The notes under the pieces were generated by a model that saw only the letters and a program-made list of their open reading frames with translations, was not told the DNA's origin and made no database searches. Positions 13,951 through 21,141 of a stretch of DNA of 21,291 nucleotides are shown in pieces (position 1 is the first letter of the stretch; every line of letters begins with the position of its first letter). Source of the DNA: Geobacter sp. UBA6802 (GTDB taxonomy: Bacteria > Desulfobacterota > Desulfuromonadia > Geobacterales > Pseudopelobacteraceae); the NCBI GenBank assembly GCA_002452325.1, contig DKFG01000070.1, forward strand, positions 1,176 through 22,466, read 5' to 3'. The translations under genes and the position numbers were made by a program.

Positions 13951-15396
13951 TTACAACTCCCAGGGCTTTGCGCCAACCTTCACGGTCATCCCCTTCTTTT
14001 CAAAGGCAGCCTTTTCCCAAGGCCAGATGGCAGCCCAGTCGGCCTCTTTCTTGGCATCGCCGTCCTTCTTCAGGGCCCAGTGGTACTGGGAAGGATTGAG
14101 GGCGTATGAGCGGCCCTGCTCGTCAAAGTTGAAGACGTGTGACCGGGGGGCTGCACGACCGCCTTCACCGCCCCACTCGCCGTACTTGTACTTGGGCCAG
14201 CCTCTCATGCCGTCCAGCACGGTCAGCATCTTCTCGGCATTGCCCTGGTGGCAGGCAGCGCAGGTCTCAAGCGCCGGCTTCTTGAGGGTCTTGCTCTTTC
14301 CGGCGCCGCTGGCGCCCACCTTGTGGGAATCATGGCAGTCCAGGCAGGACATGGCAGCATGCACGCTGTGGGTACCCTTGATGGTTTCGGAGAGCCGCAT
14401 ATCCATATCCATCTGGTGGTCGCGGCGTCCCTTGCCGTCTGCTGATACGGCGCGGCTGCCTTTACCCCAGGCCGGACGCACATAGTCGGCATGGTCCATG
14501 TACTGATCGCCGATCCGGTAGCCGCGCAGGTCGTTGGCCCCTTTGTTATGCAGGTTCTTGGCGGTGCGGGTATGGCACTGCTCGCAGACCATCTTGCGGG
14601 CCTCAATATTGGTGATCTTGGCCGGATTGATGATGTTGCCTTTTGAGGGTGCTTTGGCATGCACGGCACCCGGACCGTGGCAGGCCTCACAGCTGATCAG
14701 GTGATCGGCCACATGCAGGTCTTTCAGATCCTTGCGCTTGCCGACTACAAAGTCAGCCTTGGCAGCGTTCCAGGCCTTGGGATCAAAACCGGTGGTATGG
14801 CAGCTGATACAACGCTCCTGCCAGGAGTAGAACTCACCGTAGTTGTTCTTGTTCTGTTCTTTTGGCTTAAACTCAAGCGCCAGGAACTTCCAGCCGGCCC
14901 GTTCCTTGTTGCCGGGGTATTTTACCACCTGGCTCTTGTCAATGGTCCAGGAGATGCCGCCGTCCTTGGTGGTCTGCAGGTAGGCATCCACCGGAGAACC
15001 GTCGTAGTAGACTGCGTAGCGCTGCTTGCGCACCGAGCCGACCGAGTAACCCACTTCCTCAAGCGCATACTTCTTGACCGTAACGTAGTTGGTGTTCTTG
15101 TCCTTCTGGTCAAGGATCATGTGGGTCTCAAACTTGTCCCAGTCTTTCTGGACATACTCGTAGACGTTCTTGAGGTACTCCTTGCCAAAGGCCGGACCCT
15201 TGCGGGATTTTTTGGTGTGGCGGGAATCAGCCCAGCTGTTGTGGACATCGCTGTGACACATTTTGCAGCTGTTTGCCCCCACATAGCTGCCGGTCTTGGC
15301 GATGTCGGCCTGTTTCTGGTCCGGGTACTCTGCAGCCATAGCCGGTGCTGCCGCCAGCAGCAGGGTTGCAATTGACGCTAATACGGTTTTGTACAT
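13951..15396 (-). CDS. Secreted six-haem c-type cytochrome
   Basis: Exported multihaem cytochrome of 481 aa. Residues 1 to about 22 are a signal peptide (hydrophobic core, then AMAAEYPD). Six CxxCH haem sites are visible at 44-48, 196-200, 236-240, 271-275, 351-355 and 379-383. There is a 147-residue haem-free stretch between haems 1 and 2, rich in aromatic and charged residues (VGYSVGSVRKQRYAVYYDG, WKFLALEF), and about 98 haem-free residues at the C-terminus. The region around the second site (YSWQERCISCHTTGFDP) resembles a cytochrome c554-like multihaem family; exact assignment is uncertain. It likely carries electrons in the periplasm or at the outer membrane. AGAGGA lies upstream of the ATG. 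It is monocistronic by its terminator and has a CusR-box-like element upstream. Confidence 0.93.
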   Translation of the reverse strand: MYKTVLASIATLLLAAAPAMAAEYPDQKQADIAKTGSYVGANSCKMCHSDVHNSWADSRHTKKSRKGPAFGKEYLKNVYEYVQKDWDKFETHMILDQKDKNTNYVTVKKYALEEVGYSVGSVRKQRYAVYYDGSPVDAYLQTTKDGGISWTIDKSQVVKYPGNKERAGWKFLALEFKPKEQNKNNYGEFYSWQERCISCHTTGFDPKAWNAAKADFVVGKRKDLKDLHVADHLISCEACHGPGAVHAKAPSKGNIINPAKITNIEARKMVCEQCHTRTAKNLHNKGANDLRGYRIGDQYMDHADYVRPAWGKGSRAVSADGKGRRDHQMDMDMRLSETIKGTHSVHAAMSCLDCHDSHKVGASGAGKSKTLKKPALETCAACHQGNAEKMLTVLDGMRGWPKYKYGEWGGEGGRAAPRSHVFNFDEQGRSYALNPSQYHWALKKDGDAKKEADWAAIWPWEKAAFEKKGMTVKVGAKPWEL

Positions 15397-15493
15397 GTGT
15401 TTCCTCTTTTGTTTGATGCTTTCTACCGCGTACCGCGAGCTGATAGAGCAAACTCGTTATGGTCAATGATTACCGGGAAGGTATGAAAAGCAC

Positions 15494-15522
15494 AACTGAC
15501 GCTTTCCTGACATCTTTGTCAG
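15494..15522 (-). promoter_or_regulatory. CusR-box-like element upstream of the six-haem cytochrome gene
   Basis: It contains the 16-bp palindrome CTGACATCTTTGTCAG (15507-15522). Including the flank, it is a 29-bp block identical at 23 of 29 positions to 19740-19768 upstream of the CusR-like gene. The spacing TGACA-N4-TGTCA equals that of the CusR box. At the position homologous to the -35 of the regulator promoter, the minus strand has TTGTGC (15495-15490), then 17 bp and a poor -10 (TAATCA), as expected if an activator is needed. Confidence 0.6.
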
Positions 15523-15549
15523 AAATTGCACGGGGGGCTTGACGATGGA

Positions 15550-16341
15550 TTATGGGGTGTTACGCAGTTGATCAGCCGGAGTGAAATAGCCGCGATACCC
15601 CTGCAGCAGGATCAGGAAGGCGGTAATGGCCACGGCGGCGGTAATGGCGCACATGATGGCGATCTGGTAGCGTACCGCCAGCATCGGCTCAGTACCGGAC
15701 AGGATCTGGCCGGTCATCATACCGGGCAGGGCCACGATGCCGGTGGCGGCCATGGTGTTCATGGTCGGGATCAGGGCGGCCTTGTAGGCGGTGCGCAGGG
15801 CCGGTTCAGCTGCCTGACGGGCGGTTGCCCCCAGGCAGAGGGCCGTCTCCAGCTCATCGTGACGTTCCCGCATCTCTGCAGCCAGACGCTCGGCAGCCAG
15901 ACTGGCGCCGTTCATGGAGTTGCCGATGATCATTCCGGCCAGGGGGATCAGGTAGCGCGGATCATGCCAGGGGGTGTACCCCACCACCAGCAGGCAAAAG
16001 TAAAAGGTGATGCCGCCGCAGCCGATCAGGATGGAGCTGCCCATGATCCGGTAGAAACCGGGCATCCGCTGTTTGATCCGTGAACCGACGATCTGCAGCG
16101 AGAAGCCGGTCATGGTCAGCAGGATCAGGATTACCAGCAACGGTGATCGGACCGTAAAGATCAGCTGCAGCAGGTAGCCGACAGCCAGCAACTGCACCAC
16201 CATCCGTAGCGAGGCCCAGAGCATCTGGCGCTCCTGGCCGATCTGCCGGAAGCGGGCCAGGCTGACTGAAAGCAGGATCAGGGCATAGGCGTAGACCAAC
16301 TGCAGCAGGTCCAGATGTATCAATGAGTTAGTGTCTGACAT
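15550..16341 (-). CDS. fetB: FetB-type metal (iron) exporter permease, UPF0014 family
   Basis: Polytopic membrane protein of 263 aa, matching the UPF0014/YbbM family. In E. coli this family forms, with FetA, an ABC exporter linked to iron efflux and oxidative stress resistance. Hydrophobic segments alternate with family stretches such as PLAGMIIGNSMNGASLAAERL and ALCLGATARQA, and GIVALPGMMTGQILSGTEP. I use the ATG at 16341 because GAGGA lies 8 nt upstream; an in-frame ATG at 16371 would fall inside a 32-bp inverted repeat. Its ATPase partner gene fetA lies upstream but is separated from it by a GxxExxY-family gene. FetA and FetB normally lie side by side, so the gap suggests an insertion. Confidence 0.9.
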   Translation of the reverse strand: MSDTNSLIHLDLLQLVYAYALILLSVSLARFRQIGQERQMLWASLRMVVQLLAVGYLLQLIFTVRSPLLVILILLTMTGFSLQIVGSRIKQRMPGFYRIMGSSILIGCGGITFYFCLLVVGYTPWHDPRYLIPLAGMIIGNSMNGASLAAERLAAEMRERHDELETALCLGATARQAAEPALRTAYKAALIPTMNTMAATGIVALPGMMTGQILSGTEPMLAVRYQIAIMCAITAAVAITAFLILLQGYRGYFTPADQLRNTP

Positions 16342-16353
16342 AGAAAGATCCTC

Positions 16354-16385
16354 AAAACCTGACTCACGCAACGGCGCAACGACGC
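16354..16385. repeat. Inverted repeat of GxxExxY unit, fetB-side copy
   Basis: This 32-bp arm pairs with 16811-16842 in inverted orientation: the outer 24 bp are identical and 30 of 32 bp match overall. It begins AAAACCTGACTCACGCAACG and lies just upstream of the fetB ribosome binding site. Confidence 0.85.
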
Positions 16386-16394
16386 GACGAAAGG

Positions 16395-16781
16395 CTACAC
16401 AGCAGGCATCCCGTTTGCAACCCGTTTGATGCCATCTTTCAGAAGGTTTTCGCCGAAATTGATCAGCAGGCCCAACTTGCAGCCTGTCAGTCGAAGATAG
16501 GTCAGGAGCTGTTTGCTATGGACAGGTTGCAACCGTTCAACAGATTTCAGTTCAACAATCAATTTCTTTTCCACGATCAAGTCTGCCCTGAACCCCTCAT
16601 CAAAAGAAAGCCCCTGAAAGATAATAGCAACAGGAACCTGTCGTTCAACGGATAACCCCATGTCTGTAATCAGTTTTGTCAATACAACCTCGTAGACACT
16701 TTCCAGCAGGCCTGGACCAAGCTCACGGTGAATCTGGAAAGCCGCATCCATGACTTTTGCGGCAACCTCATTTTCTTGCAT
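16395..16781 (-). CDS. GxxExxY-family protein (PDDEXK_3-type nuclease fold)
   Basis: Protein of 128 aa, the usual length for the GxxExxY family. The name motif is GLLESVY (G24, E27, Y30). Later come FRADLIV (D67), LIVELKSV (E77, K79), Q91 and a Leu-rich end. D67-x9-ExK fits the PD-(D/E)xK nuclease core to which Pfam assigns this family; activity is not proven. The ATG at 16781 follows GGGTGAG, whereas the longer frame runs into fetA. The coding DNA is richer in A/T than fetA and fetB. The gene sits between them and is bracketed by 32-bp inverted repeats, which suggests it arrived as a unit. The right-hand repeat covers the fetA stop codon, so the two genes may still be transcribed together. 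Confidence 0.92.
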   Translation of the reverse strand: MQENEVAAKVMDAAFQIHRELGPGLLESVYEVVLTKLITDMGLSVERQVPVAIIFQGLSFDEGFRADLIVEKKLIVELKSVERLQPVHSKQLLTYLRLTGCKLGLLINFGENLLKDGIKRVANGMPAV

Positions 16782-16810
16782 GATCTCACCCTTTGTTTTT
16801 GATTTTCGTT

Positions 16811-16842
16811 GCATCGTAGCGCCGTTGCGTGAGTCAGGTTTT
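16811..16842. repeat. Inverted repeat of GxxExxY unit, fetA-side copy
   Basis: Reverse-complement partner of 16354-16385. The perfect 24-bp part is 16819-16842; the inner 8 bp carry two mismatches. It includes the last codons and stop codon (16836-16834) of fetA. The two arms enclose 425 bp holding the GxxExxY gene. Confidence 0.85.
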
Positions 16843-17604
16843 TTCAGTTTCCGGTTCTGAAAGAAACGACCGTAGCCCCTCGCTCTGTGGTCGTTCAAAC
16901 AGTTCAGTGGTTCTACCGATCTCAACAATCCGGCCCTGCTCCATGTAGAGCAGCTGATCACTGATCCGCTCTGCCAAACGCAGATCGTGGGTCACCAGAA
17001 TAATCGCCAGCTGTTCTGATCGACAGAGTTCCTGCAGTGTCTGGCCCAGGCTGTCGGTGGTGGGGCGGTCAAGGGCACTGGTGGGTTCATCCAGCAGCAA
17101 GGCCTGGGGCTGACTGATCAGGGTGCGTGCCAGACTGACCCGTTGTTGCTCGCCGCCGGACAGGGTGCGGGCATCCCGCTCAAGAAAATCCGGTGTGAGC
17201 CGGGCAAGGGTGAGGCAACGGGTGATGTGGGGATCATCAGGGCCGGGTAGCGGCTTTTTGCGATAGCGAAACGGCTGCTGCAGGTTGTCCAGCACCGTCC
17301 CTTCAAACAGATGGGCCTTTTGAAGCATCATACCGATCCGCTGTCTGAGCAGGGGAGGGGCCAGCTCACGGATATCCTGTCCCTCCAGCAGGATTTGGCC
17401 CTGCAGGGGATCGTCCAGGCGGTTGATCAGGCGGATCAGCGAACTCTTGCCGCTGCCCGAGGGACCGATCAGGGCGGTCAGTTCGCCCTGACGGAAGGAG
17501 CAGCTGACAGCCGACAGTACCGTCAGTGGGCGGTTCTGCGGCCCCGGCCTGACGCTGGTCAGTTGTTCAAGCTGCAGTAATGGTGAGGTAGTGGTGGCTG
17601 GCAT
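16834..17604 (-). CDS. fetA: FetA-type ABC transporter ATP-binding protein
   Basis: ABC ATPase of 256 aa, partner of the FetB-type permease. It has Walker A GPSGSGKSS (47-55), Q-loop Q95, signature LSGGEQQR (148-155), Walker B ALLLDEP (168-174), D-loop SALD (176-179) and H206 of the H-loop. The start is ATG 17604; the open frame runs further upstream into the kinase gene, but those residues have no domain character. No clear Shine-Dalgarno is visible. The gene begins 34 nt after the CusS-like kinase stop codon, so it is probably co-transcribed with the two-component system. This links a putative metal sensor to a metal exporter. Its last codons lie inside an inverted repeat that bounds the GxxExxY unit. 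Confidence 0.9.
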   Translation of the reverse strand: MPATTTSPLLQLEQLTSVRPGPQNRPLTVLSAVSCSFRQGELTALIGPSGSGKSSLIRLINRLDDPLQGQILLEGQDIRELAPPLLRQRIGMMLQKAHLFEGTVLDNLQQPFRYRKKPLPGPDDPHITRCLTLARLTPDFLERDARTLSGGEQQRVSLARTLISQPQALLLDEPTSALDRPTTDSLGQTLQELCRSEQLAIILVTHDLRLAERISDQLLYMEQGRIVEIGRTTELFERPQSEGLRSFLSEPETEKT

Positions 17605-17638
17605 GGACAGGGTTATAGCACGGATAGTTGCCGGTTGG

Positions 17639-19012
17639 TTATGGTTCTGCCTGAACAGGGGCAAATCGTACCCGGAACAGCGTGCCGCCGTCTGGATTGG
17701 TATGGATGCTGACTTCGCCGCCGTGGGCTTCCACCGAAGCCCTGGTGATGGCCAGGCCCAGACCGGTCCCCCCTTTTTGGCGGCAGCGACCGTTGTCGAT
17801 CCGATAGAAGCGGTCAAAGACCCGCAATTTGTCCTGATCCGGGATGCCTGGTCCCTGGTCAGCCACCTCAACCACTGTGAAACCGTCAGTATGGCTGTAG
17901 ATGCGGACCGTGATGACAGCCTGCTCCGGGGAATATTTGACGGCATTATCCACCAGATTCAGAAAGGCACGGCGCAGCATGCAGCTGTCTGCCTCCAGCT
18001 GAAGGACTGCCTGACGCTCAAACCGGATCTGCTGCTGTTTTTCCTCGGCCAGTACCGACAGAAACTCAACCACATCGGCCAGCAGGTCGCCCACCTCTAC
18101 GGGTTCCTTCAGCAGTGCATGGCTGTCGGCACGACTCAACAACAGCAGCGACTCCACGGTCTGCACCAGCCGGTCGGTTTCTTCCAGCATACTGCCGATG
18201 GTCTCTGCAGATTCAGGGTTGACCCGTTGTTGTTGGAGCGCGGTCTCGCCGATACTGCGGATGGCGGTCAGGGGAGTGCGTAGTTCGTGGGAGGCATCGC
18301 TGGTGAAGCTGCGCAGTCGTTCAAAGGCATCCTCCAAACGCTCAAAGGTCTGGTTGAAGACCTGCGCCAGGTTGTTGAACTCATTGTCTTCATTAGTGAC
18401 CGGCAGCCGTGCCGCCAGGTTTTCGGCATTGATCTCACGGGCTTTGGCGGTAATGGCAGCCACCGGCGCCAGTACCCGTCCGGCAATCAGGTAGCCCACC
18501 ACCAGTGAAAGGGCGATGGAAACCGGCAGGATCAGCATGATGATCAACGCCAGGGTGTTGAGGGTGCGCTGGTAATTGCTCTGTTCGTGGGCCACTACGA
18601 TCTGGTAGAGTTTTTCCTCCAGCGGCAGCAGGCTGCTTTGTATCCGGTAAAGCCGTTTCTGGCTGGTGTCAAGCAGGATGGGGGAAGGAGCAAAGTCGCC
18701 CCCGGACACGTGCTTGTCAAGACCTGCAATGACCCATTCCTGTGATGTGATCAGGGTGCGGTTGCCGTCTCGAATTCTGAACAGGTGTACGGCCCCAAAA
18801 TTGGACAGCTTCTGCAGCCCTGCCGGATCGTTGCGCAGGTATTTGCTGACCGTGGCAAGGTCGCTGCGCAGATGGTTGTCGATCTGGCTGATCAGCAGTC
18901 GCTGGACAAAGGTATAGATACCGAGGGAGAACAGCAGCACGATGACGATCAGGGCAACACCGTACAGCAGGGTGAACTTGAGACGCAGGTTACTCAGGCG
19001 GGGTAGTTTCAT
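17639..19012 (-). CDS. CusS-like sensor histidine kinase
   Basis: Membrane histidine kinase of 457 aa. Helices at about 12-37 and 152-176 bracket a periplasmic domain of about 110 residues. A HAMP domain (about 178-230) follows. The HisKA domain has H242 in DASHELRTPLTAIRSIGE, then FLNLVDNAVKYSP, DQGPGIP, FDRFYRID and GGTGLGLAI. The layout and wording match heavy-metal sensor kinases of the CusS/CopS/SilS group; metal identity is not decided. ATG 19012 (MKLPRLSN) lies inside the end of the regulator gene, a 23-nt overlap typical of coupled pairs; the upstream in-frame ATG at 19045 lacks support. fetA follows 34 nt downstream. Confidence 0.92.
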   Translation of the reverse strand: MKLPRLSNLRLKFTLLYGVALIVIVLLFSLGIYTFVQRLLISQIDNHLRSDLATVSKYLRNDPAGLQKLSNFGAVHLFRIRDGNRTLITSQEWVIAGLDKHVSGGDFAPSPILLDTSQKRLYRIQSSLLPLEEKLYQIVVAHEQSNYQRTLNTLALIIMLILPVSIALSLVVGYLIAGRVLAPVAAITAKAREINAENLAARLPVTNEDNEFNNLAQVFNQTFERLEDAFERLRSFTSDASHELRTPLTAIRSIGETALQQQRVNPESAETIGSMLEETDRLVQTVESLLLLSRADSHALLKEPVEVGDLLADVVEFLSVLAEEKQQQIRFERQAVLQLEADSCMLRRAFLNLVDNAVKYSPEQAVITVRIYSHTDGFTVVEVADQGPGIPDQDKLRVFDRFYRIDNGRCRQKGGTGLGLAITRASVEAHGGEVSIHTNPDGGTLFRVRFAPVQAEP

Positions 19013-19691
19013 CGTCGAGTGCGGTTGCCATAAACCCGACACCACGGATGGTGCGGATCAGCTTGCGGGAGAAAGGGCCGTCCACCTTGCGGCGCAGGCG
19101 GGCGATGTTGACGTCGATCACATTGTCAAGCGGTGTGGAACGCTCCCGCACCTTCCAGACATCGTGGGCCAGCATCTCGCGTGAGACCACATGTCCCTGG
19201 TGACGTAGCAGGTATTCCAACAGTTCAAACTCGCGGGAGGTCAGATCCAGGTGTTGGTCGCTGCGTAGTGCCTGACGAGTGGACAGGTTGAGTTCCAGAT
19301 CGGCCAGAGTGAGCCGTATCGCATGTTCCTGCTTGCCCCGTCGCAGCAGCAGCCGTATCCGGGCCAGCAGTTCAGGGAAGGCGAATGGCTTGACCAGATA
19401 GTCATCAGCACCGCTGTCCAGCCCCACCACCCGGTCTTCAACCGTATCGCGACCGGTCAGCACCAGCACCGGCAGGGTAAAACCCTTGGTGCGCATGGTC
19501 TTGAGTACCTCCAGGCCGTCACGACCCGGCAGCATCCGATCCAGCAGCAGCAGATCAAACGATTCACTGTTCAGGCAGAAGAATCCCTCTTCACCGGTGG
19601 CGGCCAGCACCACCTGGTATCCTTCTGCCTCCAGCCCCAGTTTGAGGGCATCAGCAATTTTTCGTTCGTCTTCCACCACCAGTACGCGCAT
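18990..19691 (-). CDS. CusR-like OmpR-family response regulator
   Basis: Response regulator of 233 aa. The receiver has acidic residues near E7/D8, phospho-acceptor D51 (LLLLDRMLPGRDG) and K101 (YLVKPFAF). The winged-helix domain ends with NVIDVNIARLRRKVDGPFSRKLIRTIRGVGF, the wording typical of the CusR/CopR/IrlR metal-response subgroup. The start is ATG 19691, with a modest GGGG upstream. The promoter (TTGCCA-N17-TACAAA) is directly preceded by a CusR-box-like palindrome, consistent with positive autoregulation. It is the first gene of a likely operon with the kinase and fetA. Confidence 0.94.
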   Translation of the reverse strand: MRVLVVEDERKIADALKLGLEAEGYQVVLAATGEEGFFCLNSESFDLLLLDRMLPGRDGLEVLKTMRTKGFTLPVLVLTGRDTVEDRVVGLDSGADDYLVKPFAFPELLARIRLLLRRGKQEHAIRLTLADLELNLSTRQALRSDQHLDLTSREFELLEYLLRHQGHVVSREMLAHDVWKVRERSTPLDNVIDVNIARLRRKVDGPFSRKLIRTIRGVGFMATALDDETTPPE

Positions 19692-19712
19692 GGCCTACCC
19701 CACTTGAGCCTG

Positions 19713-19741
19713 TTTGTAGCAGGATGGTCTCCAGATGGCAA
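19713..19741 (-). promoter_or_regulatory. Sigma-70 promoter of the CusRS-like operon
   Basis: On the minus strand TTGCCA (19741-19736) is followed after 17 bp by TACAAA (19718-19713). The predicted start is near 19706. The CusR-box-like palindrome then centres at about -54, matching the placement known for CusR-activated promoters. Confidence 0.6.
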
Positions 19742-19768
19742 CTGAAGGTATTCTGACATTTCTGTCAG
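19740..19768 (-). promoter_or_regulatory. CusR-box-like element upstream of the CusR-like gene
   Basis: It contains the palindrome CTGACATTTCTGTCAG (19753-19768), of the form TGACA-N4-TGTCA like the E. coli CusR box. It overlaps the stop codon of the upstream kinase gene. It is identical at 23 of 29 positions to the block upstream of the cytochrome gene. Binding by the adjacent regulator is inferred. Confidence 0.65.
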
Positions 19769-21141
19769 GATACGGTAGCCTGAGCCTCAGAATGTGGTAG
19801 TTGAATCAGAAAACAGGTTCCTGTGCCCGGCGTGCTGGTGACGTCGATGCTGCCGTTGTGGGCCTCCACCAGTTCCTTGACAATAGCCAGCCCCAGCCCG
19901 AGGCCGCCGTCCTTGCCCTTGTAGAACCGTTCAAAGATGTGGGGCAGCTGGTTGGGGGGGATACCGCAACCGGTATCCATAATCTCGACGGCAATGCTGC
20001 GGGCTGCCGGTCTGGTCACCAGCAGATCAAACCGGCCACCGTTCGGCATGGCCCGCAGGGCGTTGCTGACCAGATTGATGATGATGCGGGAAAACTGATC
20101 GGGGTCGATCAGGGCCTGCAGTTCCGTGTCGCCTTGAATGCTGATCCGTACCTGTTGTTCTGTGGCCTGTCGTTCAAAGCGGGCAACCACCTGTTTAAAA
20201 AAAGAGACCAGACAGACCGGTTGAAGATTCAGGCGCAGCCCGGCGGCCTGGGCGCGGGTCAGCTCATCAACGCCGTCCAGAATGGCGGTCAGCCGGGTGG
20301 TTTCATCGTGCAGCGACTGCAGGGCCTCTGACGTGGTAGGGAGCAGACCGTCCATCATCCCCTCCAACTCACCCTTGATCACCATCAGCGGTGTGCGCAG
20401 CTCGTGGGCGGCATTGGACACTAGCTGACGCCGCAGCCGTTCCTGGGCGGCAAGGGTCTCAGACATCCGGTTGAAGGTGGCGGTTAGCCTGCCGATCTCA
20501 TCGTTGGAGGTTGCGGTTACCTGTTCGCCCGGCTCCCCGGAGGCCAGTCGTTCAGCTGCCGTGGTCAGCTCCTGCAACGGTCGTGAAATACGTCGGGCCG
20601 CCAGAACGCTCAGCAGCAGGGCAAACAGGCCGAGCCCGACAACGCTGTAGGCCAGAAAACGGTTGGATGAGCGGATAAAAAACGCCTCATGTACCGGGCT
20701 GGGCAGGCGGACCTCAAGGTGGCCGATCTCGTCACCCTGCAGGAAAAGGGGGTAACTCCGGAGTTCGTCGGAGAGTGGCGGGAGCGGGCGACGACCGGTT
20801 GAGGCCAGGATACGCTGCTGCATGGTGGGGGAAAGCGATGCAAGGGCCTGCTCGGTGTCCAGCACCAGTTGGTTATCACTGTTGTAGAGGCGCAGTTCAA
20901 TGCCCTGCAGCCAGGCCCAGACCAGATCATCGGCAACCAGCTCGCGCTGCCAGCTGCCCCGTTGTTCGTAGCGTCCCTCTAACACTGCCTGAATCTGGTA
21001 GAGACGGTCCAGCATCCTGCCTTCGCCAAAGGCCTTGAAGTCGCGAATAACCAGATTGCGCAGCACCAGTGAGGAGGAGAGGGCGATCAGGATTACCAAC
21101 CCCAGCAACACCAATAATTTACGCTGCAGGCTAAACCGCAT
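19765..21141 (-). CDS. BaeS-like sensor histidine kinase
   Basis: Membrane histidine kinase of 458 aa. Helices at about 8-27 and 162-182 enclose a periplasmic domain of about 130 residues. HAMP (about 184-236) is followed by HisKA with H246 (SNAAHELRTPLMVIKGELEGM), then IIINLVSNALRAMPNGG, DTGCGIP, IFERFYKGKDGGLGLGLAI. The wording is like BaeS-type envelope-stress kinases. ATG 21141 (MRFSLQRK) overlaps the regulator stop codon by 11 nt, which favours it over a longer frame from 21246. The GCAGGAGAACGGG stretch upstream gives AGGAG. It forms a pair with the partial OmpR-type regulator and ends where the CusR-box-like palindrome begins. Confidence 0.92.
   Translation of the reverse strand: MRFSLQRKLLVLLGLVILIALSSSLVLRNLVIRDFKAFGEGRMLDRLYQIQAVLEGRYEQRGSWQRELVADDLVWAWLQGIELRLYNSDNQLVLDTEQALASLSPTMQQRILASTGRRPLPPLSDELRSYPLFLQGDEIGHLEVRLPSPVHEAFFIRSSNRFLAYSVVGLGLFALLLSVLAARRISRPLQELTTAAERLASGEPGEQVTATSNDEIGRLTATFNRMSETLAAQERLRRQLVSNAAHELRTPLMVIKGELEGMMDGLLPTTSEALQSLHDETTRLTAILDGVDELTRAQAAGLRLNLQPVCLVSFFKQVVARFERQATEQQVRISIQGDTELQALIDPDQFSRIIINLVSNALRAMPNGGRFDLLVTRPAARSIAVEIMDTGCGIPPNQLPHIFERFYKGKDGGLGLGLAIVKELVEAHNGSIDVTSTPGTGTCFLIQLPHSEAQATVS

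Noticed and set aside
14659..15375. Long plus-strand open frame opposite the cytochrome gene (also 4096-4611, 17591-18283, 12269-12811 and 15526-16083 opposite other genes)
   Set aside because: They mirror strongly supported genes on the minus strand, show no domain character or credible ribosome binding site, and arise from the high GC content.
15507..15522. CTGACA/TGTCAG hairpin as a terminator of fetB (and 19753-19768 for the kinase gene)
   Set aside because: The stem is only 6 bp with no following T-tract on the minus strand, and both copies share flanking promoter-like sequence upstream of genes, so an operator is more likely.
17605..17946. N-terminal extension of FetA by 114 residues
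   Set aside because: This stretch lies over the end of the CusS-like kinase gene in another frame and has no ABC-domain character; the ABC fold begins just after ATG 17604.
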